A DNA stretch of 64,000 bases, from positions 7,130,001-7,194,000 of the forward strand of contig NC_134767.1 in assembly GCF_050436995.1 (NCBI RefSeq), given 5' to 3'. Source of the DNA: Anticarsia gemmatalis (lineage: Eukaryota > Arthropoda > Insecta > Lepidoptera > Erebidae). The translations under genes were made by a program, and so were the position numbers. Shown here one piece after another: positions 1 through 11,872 of the stretch (its first letter is position 1; each line of letters begins with the position of its first letter). The notes under the pieces were generated by a model. That model was not told where the DNA came from. It saw only the letters and a program-made list of their open reading frames with translations, and did no database searches.

Positions 1-960
1 GCTTGGCCTTTGAAATTTGGAGGTCTAGGGTCTTATTGGATTGTTCAGTGCCAAAGTTGGTTTTAGTTTCTTGCTATTTCGCTATATGTATATTCCTGTT
101 TTTTAGGCAGTTCGCAGGTTTGTTTGACTTAAAATTTCGGACAATTTTAATACTATTATACTAACTTTCGTCGTATTTCACAAAAATAAATCTATTCCCG
201 GTTAAGCAAATAAAAGCCAATGAAAATCAAGGTAAGTTTAAAATTAACGCCGATTTATTATTGCCTAAAATGTGCCTATGATTTTTTCCAGCAACAAACA
301 TTTAGCCATATAGAGCGTGTCATATAGTTATCACATTTATTATATAAATATAAATAAACATGTACAGTAAAGTTCCCCGTCTTAATTCTCACACAAGACA
401 GCTAACATGTGTCGCCCTGTCCGCTTTGATCGCACGTGACGCGAAACCTCAAATGTTTAGTCACAGCTGTACACGTTTTGCAAGCCAATGACTCACTCCT
501 CTGTGAAACTTTAGCTACATCGAGTTATAATTATGCTGTAAGGTACATAGCAACAGTGATAATCTTCTTTCTTTTTAAAGACGCATCATGACGTCTCACT
601 CTGTGGCCTCTTTCATTTGGAATCGAGTGAACGAAGCGACTAATAATTATTCGGCATTCTACTCAACACACACGATAGGTACCCGCATCTACCGCAAATC
701 TGACACGTCTAGACACTTGGGCACTACAAATAAGAGAGTACTTGAAAGAAACAGTGCGTGTGCAAGCGTACTTGCCCGGTGAACGCAGCACGAGCGAACT
801 TTAAGGAGCGCCCCATTACCATCGATTTTCTGTCTGATGTCATTCGTTCGACTATATAGTTATTTTCTATAATATCGACGTAATAGACAACTTGTTATAA
901 GGTCTTTCCAGTTTTTAAAACACTTTGGTATGTGTTTTAATATTCTAAGTTAAATATAAA
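1..960. other. AT-rich non-coding stretch, no supported gene
   Basis: I see no coding exon here. A 64-codon open frame at 588-782 has no family resemblance, no flanking splice sites I trust and no coding bias, so I do not call it. The stretch around 720-850 is somewhat richer in G and C and may be a transposon remnant. Confidence 0.4.
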
Positions 961-968
961 ATGTGTTT

Positions 969-1040
969 GACTGCCTCCGTGGCGTAGTGGTTATTGCCAT
1001 TGCGCCAGGTGGCAGGAGGGTTTGATGCCTATACACACGT
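969..1040 (+). mobile_element. tRNA-derived SINE head fragment
   Basis: The sequence gactgcctccgtggcgtag followed by tggtt carries a tRNA-like RNA polymerase III A box, as in the lepidopteran SINEs whose heads read 'gcctccgtggcgtagtgg'. The copy is cut off on its right by the inverted-repeat element that starts at 1044. It is an element fragment and not a functional tRNA gene: no complete cloverleaf can be drawn. Related copies lie near 12480-12545, 34723-34800 and 37860-37935. Confidence 0.6.
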
Positions 1041-1043
1041 AAC

Positions 1044-3287
1044 AATTCGCTCCTTGAATACAAAAGGGACACAAATCGAAAACTATAAATTTTACAGGAG
1101 AGCCAAAACAAATTTTTGAAACTGTTTTTTTTAAATATTTAATATATTTATGAATTAAATATAAGATGTTAATATATCATTAGATGCGTATTTTTTAGCT
1201 CTATCTATCTACAATATAAACTTTTTAATAGCTGTTACCTGTTAGGAGAAAAAAGCATATAAGTCCCTTTTGCATTCAAAATTTGAACCAATATCATGAA
1301 AAATATGTCAAAAATTAAACACAGTTTTGCAAATAAAAATGGTTTATTGTACATTTTTTGGTAAAAAACCGTATCAAAAAGTTAAATCTTATTAGTAAAT
1401 AAAACCATAAGTGAATAGACACCAGGAAAACATTGTATTAAACAATCTAAATGAAAAAATCTTTACTTATTATTAAGTAAGTAATATAATAGAGATCAAC
1501 TTTGTGCGTAACTCATAATGTAATCATCATCAATCAATGGGTAACATGACGGGTAGACTGAGTGCAGCAGGAGTATTAAAGAAATAAGATAATAGAAAAG
1601 TTTAATGAGTTTAACAAACCTTTATATTTAGCATTCGTGGATTATTCTAAAGCTTTTGGCAGCATCAGTCATTCCGCCATAGAATCATCACTCCATAACC
1701 AAGACCTTCTTAAAGATACTACTATGTAGAATCGAAGCTACATACATCAAACTCATCAAAGCAATATATAACAATCTCTCTAAATCCAAAGAAGCGTGAA
1801 ACAGGAAGACCCGCTATCTCCCAAATAACTAACCAGCACCCTCGAAAAAAATTTTAGGAGCCTGGCGGCAATCAAAAGGCATTGTTGTTAGTGGCAAACA
1901 GTTAACAAACCTTCGTTTTGCAGACGACATTCTTCTCTTCTCTTCCCTTGCATTGGAACTCGAATCAATGCTCAAAGATCTGAGCACGGCAAGCCTTCAG
2001 ATTGGACTAAGTAAGATCCGTACAAAAATCCAGGTCATGACCAACAACACAAAACGTAGGGTCGAGGTAGGCGGGCACGTCGTACACTATGTCGACGAGT
2101 ACACTTACTTGAGCCAGATAACCTCTTTTAACAACCGACGGGACAAAGAGTTGAACAAACGTGTCACAAGTGCCTGGAAGAGCTCCTGGTCCATGAAAGA
2201 GCTAATGAACGGTAACCTTCCACTGTCACTAAAGTGGAAGCTCGTCGAAATGTTTATACTACCCGTCCTAACCTACGGTGCCCAAACATGGTCCCTTACG
2301 GAAAACCAAAAGTAGAAACCGAAGGTTTGCCAGAGAGAAATGGAGCGTAGTATATCAGATGTAAGAAGAACAGATCACGTCCAAAATTCTATACTGCGCT
2401 CCCAAACTCGCATAGCCGATTTAGGGAAGAAAGAACGCCAGGTTGAAATGGAACTGGGCTGGCCACATTATCCGCATGCATCCGGAAAGGTGGGCCCGCA
2501 TATCTACCAACTGGATGCCAGAGGATGGTCATCGCAGACGCGGGAGATCAAAACGGAGATGGCGGGATGACCTAGACGCATTTGAAAAGGACTAGTCGGA
2601 TCTTGCCGCTAAAAGGGCGATTTGAAACGGAAGGGTCCCCCCTTGCCTTTCCCTGCATCAAAATGTTAAATTTTATTTCGAAAATTTTAACGAAAACTAA
2701 AATTATTATCATGCCAAACGGCCATATTTATGGCCTTCCCATTCTAGCATTCTAAAAAAAATTATTTATTCCACAATAATTTAATGCAAAAGGGACGTAT
2801 TTCAAAATATGCTACCGTTATATTACAAAATATAATAACAAATACTAGTGATTGAATGCAAAACGGTCGTTTTCAGAAATATGGCACTTTTGTATTACAA
2901 AATATGGTAACTAATACTAATGTTAGAATGCAAAAAGGACGTTTTCCAAAATATGGCAGTCTTGTATTGTAAAATATAATCACACTTACCTAAAATTTTG
3001 CATCCAACACAGATATATTTTGGATTGTGGCACTTTTTCATGCAACCGACGTGCGTTTGCGTAAAATTTTTGGGCGCAACTCACAAAGTTGCTGTTTTGC
3101 ACTGACATTACCTGTCAAAGTGAGCTAATGCAAAAAGGGCAGTAAGTCAGTGCAGCCATAATATAAGCAAAAATGATGGGGGTTTTTTTTTTACTATAAA
3201 ATATAGTCGGTTCAGGTGTCATTTTTGCAATAAAACGATTTTCATTTTTTTTTGAGTTGTGGCCCTTTTGCATTGAAGGAGCGAATT
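1044..3287. mobile_element. 2.2-kb element with 31-bp terminal inverted repeats enclosing a LINE remnant
   Basis: The left end (1044-1074) and the reverse complement of the right end (3257-3287) match at 28 of 31 positions by eye, both starting AATTCGCTCCTT. A motif close to ATGCAAAAGGGAC recurs inside near both ends (about 1250 in inverse orientation; 2786, 2854, 2930 and 3124 direct), the subterminal-repeat pattern of DNA transposons. No transposase is present, so the element would be non-autonomous. It interrupts a tRNA-SINE on the left. I could not define a clear target-site duplication. Its middle holds a reverse-transcriptase remnant, listed separately. The superfamily is not identified. 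Confidence 0.55.
1610..2640 (+). pseudogene. Non-LTR retrotransposon reverse-transcriptase remnant
   Basis: This is a decayed fragment of a LINE polyprotein. An early piece near 1620-1700 reads like FVDYSKAF, the first conserved aspartate block of reverse transcriptases. The palm-domain block reads NLRFADDILLFSS around 1905-1950 and contains the catalytic Asp-Asp pair. From 1953 to 2315 the frame stays open through the thumb-like region (KWKLVEMFILPVLTYGAQTW), then a stop and a frameshift lead into a tail at 2340-2570 resembling LINE C-termini that end in 'RRRRGRPKRRWRDDLDAF'-type sequence. Between the YSKAF and FADD blocks most of the domain is deleted or scrambled. There is no endonuclease domain. 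It is a dead copy. Confidence 0.8.
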
Positions 3288-4190
3288 AATAGTGTGAGAA
3301 TGCATAAAGATTAGAACACTTGCCGCAGTTTTTCATTTTAGATACATATCTATACTTGCAATATAAAGCTGAAGAGCTAGAACGGCTAGATGCACGCAAA
3401 ATAAATATTGTGAAAACGGGAAACTCCACGTGGACTAAAGCGCAAACAATCGCTGTAATAAATACCTATATCTGCTCTTAGATTGCTTTAATGCACAAGT
3501 TTTTTTTGAGGACTATCTTACAATATGTTAACTTTAGTTAGCAGCTAAGCTATCATTAGCTATTGACACCACAATCGTCTTTTTGCCATCAAGCTTTCCT
3601 CAAGAAATGGAAGGTAATTTTTTCTATTACGGATTAAAATTACTCAAAAGAACCCCGTCTTTATTACACAAACTACACATACAGTTATACATTTTTATTT
3701 ATATGTACAACAGTGTGAAGGAAGGTTTTTATTCGGCTAGATGTATGGCTCCCTCGGGACGACCCGTATAATGTATTTAGTAGCGATCCTACTGTGGCTC
3801 TAATAAGTAGCCTTTCCGTTCGTGTACAGTTTTGCTGAAAGAAAGATGAAGAATACTGACTTGTTTGTTAAGTTTCATTGCTTTGTTTGCCAATTAAGCG
3901 TTTTATTAATGTTTTTACAAGACAAGATGCATGAAAGATATATTTGTAAGGATCGTAGCAAGTGGCGTTTTATAGTCTCTGCCTACCCTTCTAGGAAAAA
4001 GACGTGATTTTATGGCAGTAAATATATGCAAATGTTTGTTTATATTGTACAGAAAAAGGTGATGCATAAACGGATCATAACATTCTGATGACATTTAAAA
4101 CAAACAGCTTGCAACCAAAATTAATGTAAAGGAGAATTTTTACCGGGAAATCATTTCATATGGACGAATTTACAGACAAAGCTAGTCTAA
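3288..4190. other. Non-coding stretch with LINE C-terminal remnant at about 3900-4010
   Basis: No host gene is seen. The plus-strand frame at 3905-4005 ends with CKDRSKWRFIVSAYPS. Related wording (KDRTKW, then LVSA) recurs at 10945-10990, so this is a repeat and probably the last codons of a LINE open reading frame 2. The remainder is AT-rich and unremarkable. Confidence 0.45.
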
Positions 4191-4449
4191 TCTATACTAA
4201 TATTATAAAGCTGAAGAGTTTGTTTGTTTGTTTGTTTGAACGCGCTAATCTCAAGAACTACTGATCTTATTTGAAAAATTCTTTCAGTGTTAGATAGACC
4301 ATTTATTGGGAAAGGCTATGGGCTATATATCATCACGCTACGACCAATAGGAGCAGAGTACCAGTAAAAAATCTTACAAAAACGGGGAACATTGTGACCC
4401 ATTCTCTCTTATGTGACGCAAGCGAAGTTGCGTCAGTTGCGTCAGCTAG
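4191..4449 (+). mobile_element. Short non-autonomous Helitron
   Basis: It starts TCTATACTAATATTATAAAG and ends GTCAGCTAG, giving the TC...CTAG ends of a widespread lepidopteran non-autonomous Helitron family. Near the 3' end lies the 'gcgaagttgcg' hairpin-forming stretch. It has no coding capacity. Close copies in this window: 22262-22504 (+), 32826-33081 (-) and 40871-41112 (-). The family name is from general knowledge; the ends are seen directly. Confidence 0.75.
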
Positions 4450-4937
4450 TATAATATAAGTTTCGACCCACGGATCGAATATATTATTAACTAGTGTTAA
4501 CCAAAATACTCTAGCATTATTAGTGACGTGAAACTGAATAATATCAATATAAACTATAATTATGACAAACACGCACATGATCGCTTTCAACTAAATATTG
4601 AACTGTCGAAACACTACAATTAAACAACTATTAACAATTAAAGCTGAATTTGTACACATCTAATATGCATATTTAGGTTTAAGTCTATAGCCGCGGCAAG
4701 CTAATAGTAAGCTGCTTATTATTTGCCAGCTGAGTAATATGCTGAAGTCAGTTTACAATCAGTATCTAAAATTTTTTTTCATAAAATTCAAACACAGTAC
4801 AAGTCCTAAAATTAACACCTAAATAAAATTATGATAAATCATGCATAACTGTATTATTCTATAATATCTTTTAACATTTAGCGTTGCATATTAGAATACC
4901 AGAAAAAATGCGAACTCGCATTTTACTTAAAAATCGC

Positions 4938-5526
4938 TATCGTTTCGGCGCATGTTACCCTAGCTGTGCTCGCAAGCGGACTGAGCCTGCCAACTATAAA
5001 TATAACTGACACCAATTAAAATTATCGGCAAATCATCTGCTACCCGTAGGTCAGCTTTACGTTTCAGCACAAGTCACACTATCTGTGGACGCAGGCGTAC
5101 TGAACCTGCCAACTACGAATATAACTGACACCACATAAAATTAGCGGCAAATCATCTGCTACCCGTAGGTCAGCTTTACGTTTCAGCACAAGTCACACTA
5201 TCTGTGGACGCAGGCGTACTGAACCTGCCAACTACGAATATAACTGACACCACATAAAATTAGCGGCAAATCATCTGCTACCCGTAGGTCAGCTTTACGT
5301 TTCAGCACAAGTCACACTATCTGTGGACGCAGGCGTACTGAACCTGCCAACTACGAATATAACTGACACCACATAAAATTAGCGGCAAATCATCTGCTAC
5401 CCGTAGGTCAGCTTTACGTTTCAGCACAAGTCACACTATCTGTGGACGCAGGCGTACTGAACCTGCCAACTACGAATATAACTGACACCACATAAAATTA
5501 GCGGCAAATCATCTGCTACCCGTGGG
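4938..5526. repeat. 119-bp tandem satellite, four identical units plus one diverged unit
   Basis: The unit starting acccgtaggtcagctttacg begins at 5042, 5161, 5280 and 5399, an exact period of 119 bp, and breaks off at about 5520. By eye the four units are identical. A fifth, clearly diverged unit (about 4938-5041) precedes them. Identity among the four units beside a diverged one suggests recent expansion. It is not a CRISPR array: repeats are contiguous, with no spacers. No open frame runs through it. Confidence 0.9.
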
Positions 5527-6830
5527 CTAATCTTTATTTGTTTATACATATAAATTAATACGTATATTTGTTCGTAATGTCGGCTTGCGTGCGATCCTCT
5601 CATTAATTTTGCAATCTGCCGCTGACAGATGATATTTTGGAATATATTTGGGTATTAGAATTATATCAGGGGAAAGGTCAATGACTTTTGAAAGTTTCGG
5701 TATACGTAAAAAAATTAAAATATATTGCAGTTTTGTAGGCAATCGCATGTTTTGCTGATTTTAATGTTTATATATTGATAAAATATAATTCAAGGGTTAT
5801 TATCTTTTCACATTATTACATGCATATTTGTCAACGGGTTAGTTATTGAAATAGGATTATAATAAGCCTTGTTCCATATTTAGTATTTTCTTTCAGTATT
5901 AATTCAATAAATTCTATACTGTTTCCCTGTAAATAAAAATGAAATACATCTATAACATTACCTTACGGTGTTTACGATTTTTAACATTTATAACTTAATT
6001 AGGCAGCAGGCAATTAAATATATCTTTGTATTATAATTACATTTTGATAATAACTTAAAAATATTATATGTATAATAACTTTCTATCTTTTATAGCATTC
6101 AATAAGTATACCTACCTACATTTCATAAATCATAATCCTTTTGTCTACAACACTACCACTCACAAAAAAACATATTCAACCATCCCTACAATCCATAACT
6201 ACAGCCTAAAAAAAACATAACAACCCCTTCTACTAGAGTCTATTCTAACCCATTTTTACCACTATTTATTCAACGAGTACAGGTGGGTATATGAGAGAGT
6301 ACCGCGGCACAATTGATTGATGTCCGATAGCCACATATGGGTTGGCTCCATCGGGTTTAATATTACAGTGAGCTGTGGACACGGCTACTATATTCGGGAT
6401 TTTTTACATTTATTGAGGATTATTTTGAGGTATTTTTCTTGGTATTTTTGCTTCATTTATAAGTATATTGTTAATGTCAAATTACGGATGATTGTTACTC
6501 AATTACGGCAAAATGACTAGACGATGTTTGCATAAAATTGCATAGGTACAGATAGTTTTAACCAAGATTTATTTAATTACACACAACAACTTACAGCTAT
6601 TACCCGGGAGTTTTATTTGTTAATTATTTAATACAGCCAAAGTCACGGGTAGAATCTAGTTCTAAATAAAATAAATATGATAAAAAACTGAGAAACATTC
6701 GAAGATTTTTAACATTTATAGTTACACTCTGAATATTGAAAAAATAGACATTGTTTCGTCTTCGTCTCGCGTACTCTTGTTTTTATACTGCACTTTCCTT
6801 GCCACGGTTTGCTACCATACTTATCCCCGG
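5527..6830. other. AT-rich non-coding stretch
   Basis: I see no exon, RNA gene or complete mobile element here. Open frames at 5542-5748 and 6317-6520 lack any family signal or codon bias and are treated as chance. Confidence 0.4.
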
Positions 6831-6833
6831 TTT

Positions 6834-6940
6834 CTGAGGTACATTTAGCGGTAGTTTATCTACTCCATAGCGTTTTTTTTGCGAGTTTAAACGCTATTGG
6901 ATAGATGAACTACCGCTAAATGTACCTCAGAAACCGGGGG
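6834..6940. mobile_element. Palindromic MITE with TTA target duplication (copy 1)
   Basis: This is a near-perfect palindrome. The left arm reads TCCCCGGTTTCTGAGGTACA, and the right arm is its inverse complement ending CCGGGGG. TTA flanks it on both sides (6831-6833 and 6941-6943). TTA/TAA duplications are typical of PIF/Harbinger-type MITEs. Other copies: 21255-21380, 44028-44150 and 55706-55826. No coding capacity. Confidence 0.8.
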
Positions 6941-6943
6941 TTA

Positions 6944-9900
6944 GACACACAAAGTTACATATATGGCACGTTTTATACTAAGGTTTCATTTGTTCGTTTA
7001 CACAAAAAAACTATCAACAATACTAGCACATTATATGAAACAACTTATTTGATTAGTGTGCGTGACTTACAAAATTATTGCGTGAGTTTCATGACTAATA
7101 TTAGAACATAAATGCTTCACCAACTGTCTAGACAAGGAGTATTATTATAATGGCTTGTTTGACATATATTATGTGAAGTTAGTAGGGCTTGTCTAGGTTA
7201 AAATTGCTTTTGGTTTAAATATTAATGTGTTGTTTAAAACTTTTTCCTTTAGTTATTGTGTAGTGTGTAGCATATTATCACGCAAGTTATTTCTAATTAC
7301 TTATAACATCGCTTAAATTCCATCGATTCTAAGAAAAGTTAATCATACAAAATAAAACAGAATATCATAAAACGCCTTGACAAATTCTCATAATAATCAT
7401 GAATAAATAAAACGTAATTAGTCGGAAAATATTTAAGTATTCGCAAAGAAAACAGCTCTAGACTTGACTAATGTTTCCGTTAATAACTCACGCTGGGGTC
7501 TAGAATATTACTGTAATAATAACAGTAAGAAAATGGCGCCTGTCCGAAACAGGCATAGACGTCTTATTGCTGGGTAAATAATGAAATTATTATAAAGGTC
7601 GCAATGAGAGCGGAAAGCTGTAATGAGCTAATGAGCGATTTTATGTATCGTTAATTAACGGCGTATGTGAACAAGGCAACGTCGTTACTTGTTGTCAAGG
7701 CAACCGTTTTCTGCCGTTTCGTCTGACTATCATCGTATATTTTTTACTTATTTTAGTTTGTTGTAATTTTGAGAAGAAAATTCGCTGTACACATATCATA
7801 CGAGCATGTATACCAAGACATATTATATGATTGTGGATGAAGCAATTGCCATTCATTTATTTTATATCTCTCCTACGAAAACACGGCGTGTTCTTGTGTG
7901 TGTTAAATAAAAATCGCTTATTTCTAGCAGTAAGACCTACACCTTTATGCCAGTCATGGCACGGTCTCAGCGATACGACGCGGCGTCTAATTACTTGCCT
8001 AGCTTTGAGTTGTCGCACGTTCTGCCGAATTAATTACTTTGCCAAATATCATTTTACTAACTGACAGCATGTTTTCTCAAATAAACGAATTAGTTTTCTT
8101 AGAATTATTTAGTGTCGGCTTGTTTTTGGAATCGGCTTTCTTAATTAGGTTTGTAAGTATAGAGGCAATTTCTTTAAAGAGATTTTAAGGTAAGCTAACT
8201 ACGTACTCGTGTTTAAAAGATCGAATTATCATGGAAACCAATATATGATGTAACATGGGTTTACCTTAACATGGGTTCTACAAGAATCAATAAAAATATA
8301 CCTATTCATTTGTTTATCGTGTCATTCGTTGTCGTGTGGCCTCACCCGTAAAATATTTTTATGTATTCACGATTCCTAGCATTAAAGGGGCAAGGAATAA
8401 TTAGTCTAATTTGCCCACTTCAAGAATTTAAAAATCTTTCTACCTTACATTTTGAAAACTCAGCGAAGCGTTAAAGACAATGTTATCATTCTTTCAAGAT
8501 CCGAGTAACTATGACTACTGTATAACTTCGCTCTAATTAACGAAAGAAAAACTGAATGAATCGTTGATATTAAATTCTAACAGAAATGTAGAGAAATTCT
8601 CTTTAAAATATTTTACCTCCAAACTTTATTTCCTCGAGATTTAGGAGAACTTTTATACATTAAGTTAGAGGAGCTAAGAGAAAATTTCATGTTTCAGAGA
8701 CTTAAGTAATTTTTGTTGCTAATCTTATATTTTACAGGAGTTTCGCTTTAGAATCTTTTTAGTTGCGTTTCTGAGTTCTGGATGGTTAAATTACGTTTTA
8801 TTTTTAAATGGTTTTAATGTGCTCAAAAGAGAAACGTTATACATAGAATTGCAAGAACTTTAGCATTTTTATAATCTCTTAGTAACATAATTGTTTTTAA
8901 AAGCAGCGTGTTGAGATTTAATAAAGCATGTACAGACAAAGGTTTTACTAAATTCTTGCTATAATTAGCTAGTATTTACTTATTTAATCTTCTTAAGCTA
9001 CTTAACAACTAACAATGCAAACTATCTTTAGCGCATAGATAGATAAGTGATACTGGATAATGATGCGTGCAAAATGAATTAGATTTTAAATCAAGTCTAG
9101 CGTGTTACTATTATAGGATGGGTTCTTTACTACCGAATAAGCTAGCTATTGAGAAACTTTGTATGAAAACCTGATTAGCGCCCCTAGCGGATGAAGGAGA
9201 TTCTAATTAACTAAAAAACTAAAATTTGAAATGTCAAATACTCGATACTTGTTAGTACCGACTGTAGAGAACAGCGCTAAAGCTGTGACTAGCCTTACAA
9301 ATGCATTGTAACCAAACAAACGTAAACACAGACAGTCCATAGGTACCAGGCGAGCAGGCGACACAAGGAAGTAACAAACTAACGCTAACTGTAGCTCTAA
9401 CGCCTAACTCACGTATACAACGATGTGCTTTTGACAATCCCGTCTCAGTGCCTTCCACATCGACTAACTTTGCAATCAGGTTGTCTGCATTGTGGAGGGT
9501 GTGATGTAGACGAATGATTACGGATGTCTGGGCTGTAAATACGAATGTTGATAATCTGTAGTACAGTTGAGGATTAACACATATTAATTGATGGTGTCTT
9601 AATATAAAACTATGTTATTTTAACTTTTACTCCGCCTGCTTAGAATAAATGTTGTTTAATCCCTTTTATGTATACAATATATAACTATGTTAAGCATACA
9701 TTATACCTCGTTCATAATCGGTGAGAACTTAGAAGGCAGAACAACACCGCGTTTTTCTACCATAAACCGGCTAATACATATAAGTGAAATTCTGAGTGCT
9801 GATGAAACAATTTTTTAAGGCATTTTTAATGTCAAGCTATCGATGCTATGCGTACCGAGTAAAGTAAATCGCGATACTGGTCATGGTTTTACTGTGTCGA

Positions 9901-11633
9901 ACAAATGGCGATCTTTGAGTTCTTAACAGTACATAACTACATACTACGTATTTCAGGAATGAAATCGTTTTACACACGTCTTCAGTGTAGTGACTTTATT
10001 TACAAGAATGCGTCGCGGTGTACTCGCTAATGAGAGCTTCCATATGAATCAAATATGACGCTTTGATTTCTCAACCGAAGTACAAAGCTTTGGTGTATGC
10101 TGTGAGTTTAGGTGTCAGTGAGAGCGATTAGCGATTTAATAGAAGCAAGTGGAAATTAAAAATATTGCGTGTCACTTTTTTAGTTTTATTCTGCGAATGG
10201 TTTTGGATGTATTCGCTATGTTGTTGCCTTTGTATGAAGTAAATTTCCAACAAGGATTTAAAAACTTCCGTCGAGATGAAAACCTCCTCCTTTTTAAAGT
10301 CGGTTGAAATTGATGTTTAACCTGCACATTTTTTTAGTTTCACCATAGACTTATTATTTTTGTGTTTATGTCAATGAAGATTTCTGCGATAAAATATTTG
10401 TTTATAGTTCGGGAATTCTATTTATACCAAATATATTCCTGGTATTACGCGTATATTACCTCTAGGCTTATTTATTACCAATTAATTACTCTCATAAATC
10501 ATACCAATGTGTTCAAATAGCTAAATTATGTTATAAGTGCCTGATAATTTGGTTTGGACGACAGCCAACGAACATAGTTTAGATAGATATTTGTGCTGAA
10601 CTAACATTCTATCCACTTTTAAGTATATGTAAGTTTCAGATAGTTTAACGAGTGGAATATTCCCAGCCTTTTTTCATACAGCTCCTGTTACTTTATCTAT
10701 CAAATATTTTATCTAGAACTTAACCGAAAGTCGTATAACTTGTTTTTAATTGTTACAATAAAATTTATTCGCATATCAAGAGATTCATGGTTGTAAATGG
10801 TAACGCCGGGAGGCGACGCCCTAGAAATACATACACAGACCACATCAGTGATGTTTTGGAAAATGATCAGGTGCGTAGTACTTGTAGCCGGCTGTCCTGT
10901 AAGACAAGATGTATGGATGTTGAATGTTGATTGAAGCAAAGGAAGTTTATAAGGATCGTACTAAGTGGCATTCTTTGGTCTCTGCCTTCCTCTATATAAA
11001 AGATGTGATATTATGTATATATTATGTTGTATCAAGCGTTTTAATCGCTTATCGCTAATCGCTTACAATAGGACCTATGCTTATGTATTTACTCTGTGAT
11101 TATTAGTGCGAGCATTGTATGTTTGTATGTACAATGGTATATATGCGTTAACAAAGCACCGTGACCACAATTATTTGACTTGCTCGAGGACCACGAGCAT
11201 TGATTAATTAAATATCTGTTGCCTGTTGTCGTTGTTATGTAGGATGTAAATAACTTGTGATAAAGTTGTTATATAAAGGTATCTGTGATGCAGTGGTAAA
11301 GTCAATCATTATACTGCAATTCGTGTTGATATTCAAAGGTGCACAGTGGTTTAAATAGTCATCTCTTTACAATTATTGTGGTAAAGGCGTTTCATTCCAA
11401 CACAGAATAAATATTTCTACAGAAATGTTGCGATTTGAAACGCGTCATGAGAGTTTAGTTCCCATACGAAACAAATATTCTTGCCAACCCGACAAAAATC
11501 TGTTGTTATGAATCGTCGTTAAAAAGTTAAAGCAGAATTAATTTCTTTTATTAATTAATTTTGAAGAAAAAATATTATAAGCAGTAGAACACACCCCATC
11601 TTTAAATAAAAGGATCAGGGTTAAGTTTTTGTT
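6944..11633. other. Gene-free AT-rich stretch with scattered repeat debris
   Basis: I find no convincing exon over 4.7 kb. Recognisable debris: a repeat around 9120-9265 sharing 'aatgtcaaa.tctcgatact' and 'gtaccgact' with 14090-14180 and 48150-48250; a 3' LINE-type tail near 10266-10315 ('cctcctcctttttaaagtcgg' type); and another LINE C-terminal remnant near 10930-10990. A small hairpin, cctgtccgaaacagg, lies at about 7538. Confidence 0.4.
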
Positions 11634-11872
11634 GAGACGCCCATAGCCAGTTGCGCTCATCGGTCGGTAAACGATCTGTGGGTTAAGCAACCGTTGGCGC
11701 GGTCATTCCACAGATGGGTGACCGCATAGTGGTATTTGATCAGGGCGTCTCCGTGCTTCGGAGGGCACGTGAAAAGTCGGTCCCGGTTGTTGTCAATTAA
11801 GATAACAGTCGTTAAGCCACGTCAAAGGCCTTCAGGCGGCTTGAATAACTTTGACACTAGGTTAACCAAAAT
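11634..11872 (+). mobile_element. 5S-rRNA-derived SINE (plus-strand copy)
   Basis: Positions 11638-11756 track the layout of 5S rRNA: a 'cccatagccag' start, a 'ggttaagcaacc' block matching the conserved 5S 'gttaagcaac' element, and 'agatgggtgaccgc', matching the internal-promoter C-box 'GGATGGGTGACCGC'. A non-5S tail follows ('cttcggagggcacgtgaaaa', ending near 'gacactaggttaacc'). A second, inverted copy with the same tail lies at 33613-33831, so this is an interspersed SINE and not a 5S gene. The 3' boundary is approximate. Confidence 0.75.

Noticed and set aside
969..1040. Possible tRNA gene
   Set aside because: Only tRNA-like promoter boxes are present, with no complete cloverleaf; the same heads recur as dispersed fragments, as for SINEs.
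4938..5526. Possible CRISPR-like array
   Set aside because: The 119-bp units are contiguous with no variable spacers, and the sequence is clearly eukaryotic; it is a satellite.
11634..11760. Possible 5S rRNA gene
   Set aside because: The 5S-like part is diverged, is fused to a tail shared with a second dispersed copy, and lacks the T-run terminator at the end of the 5S part.
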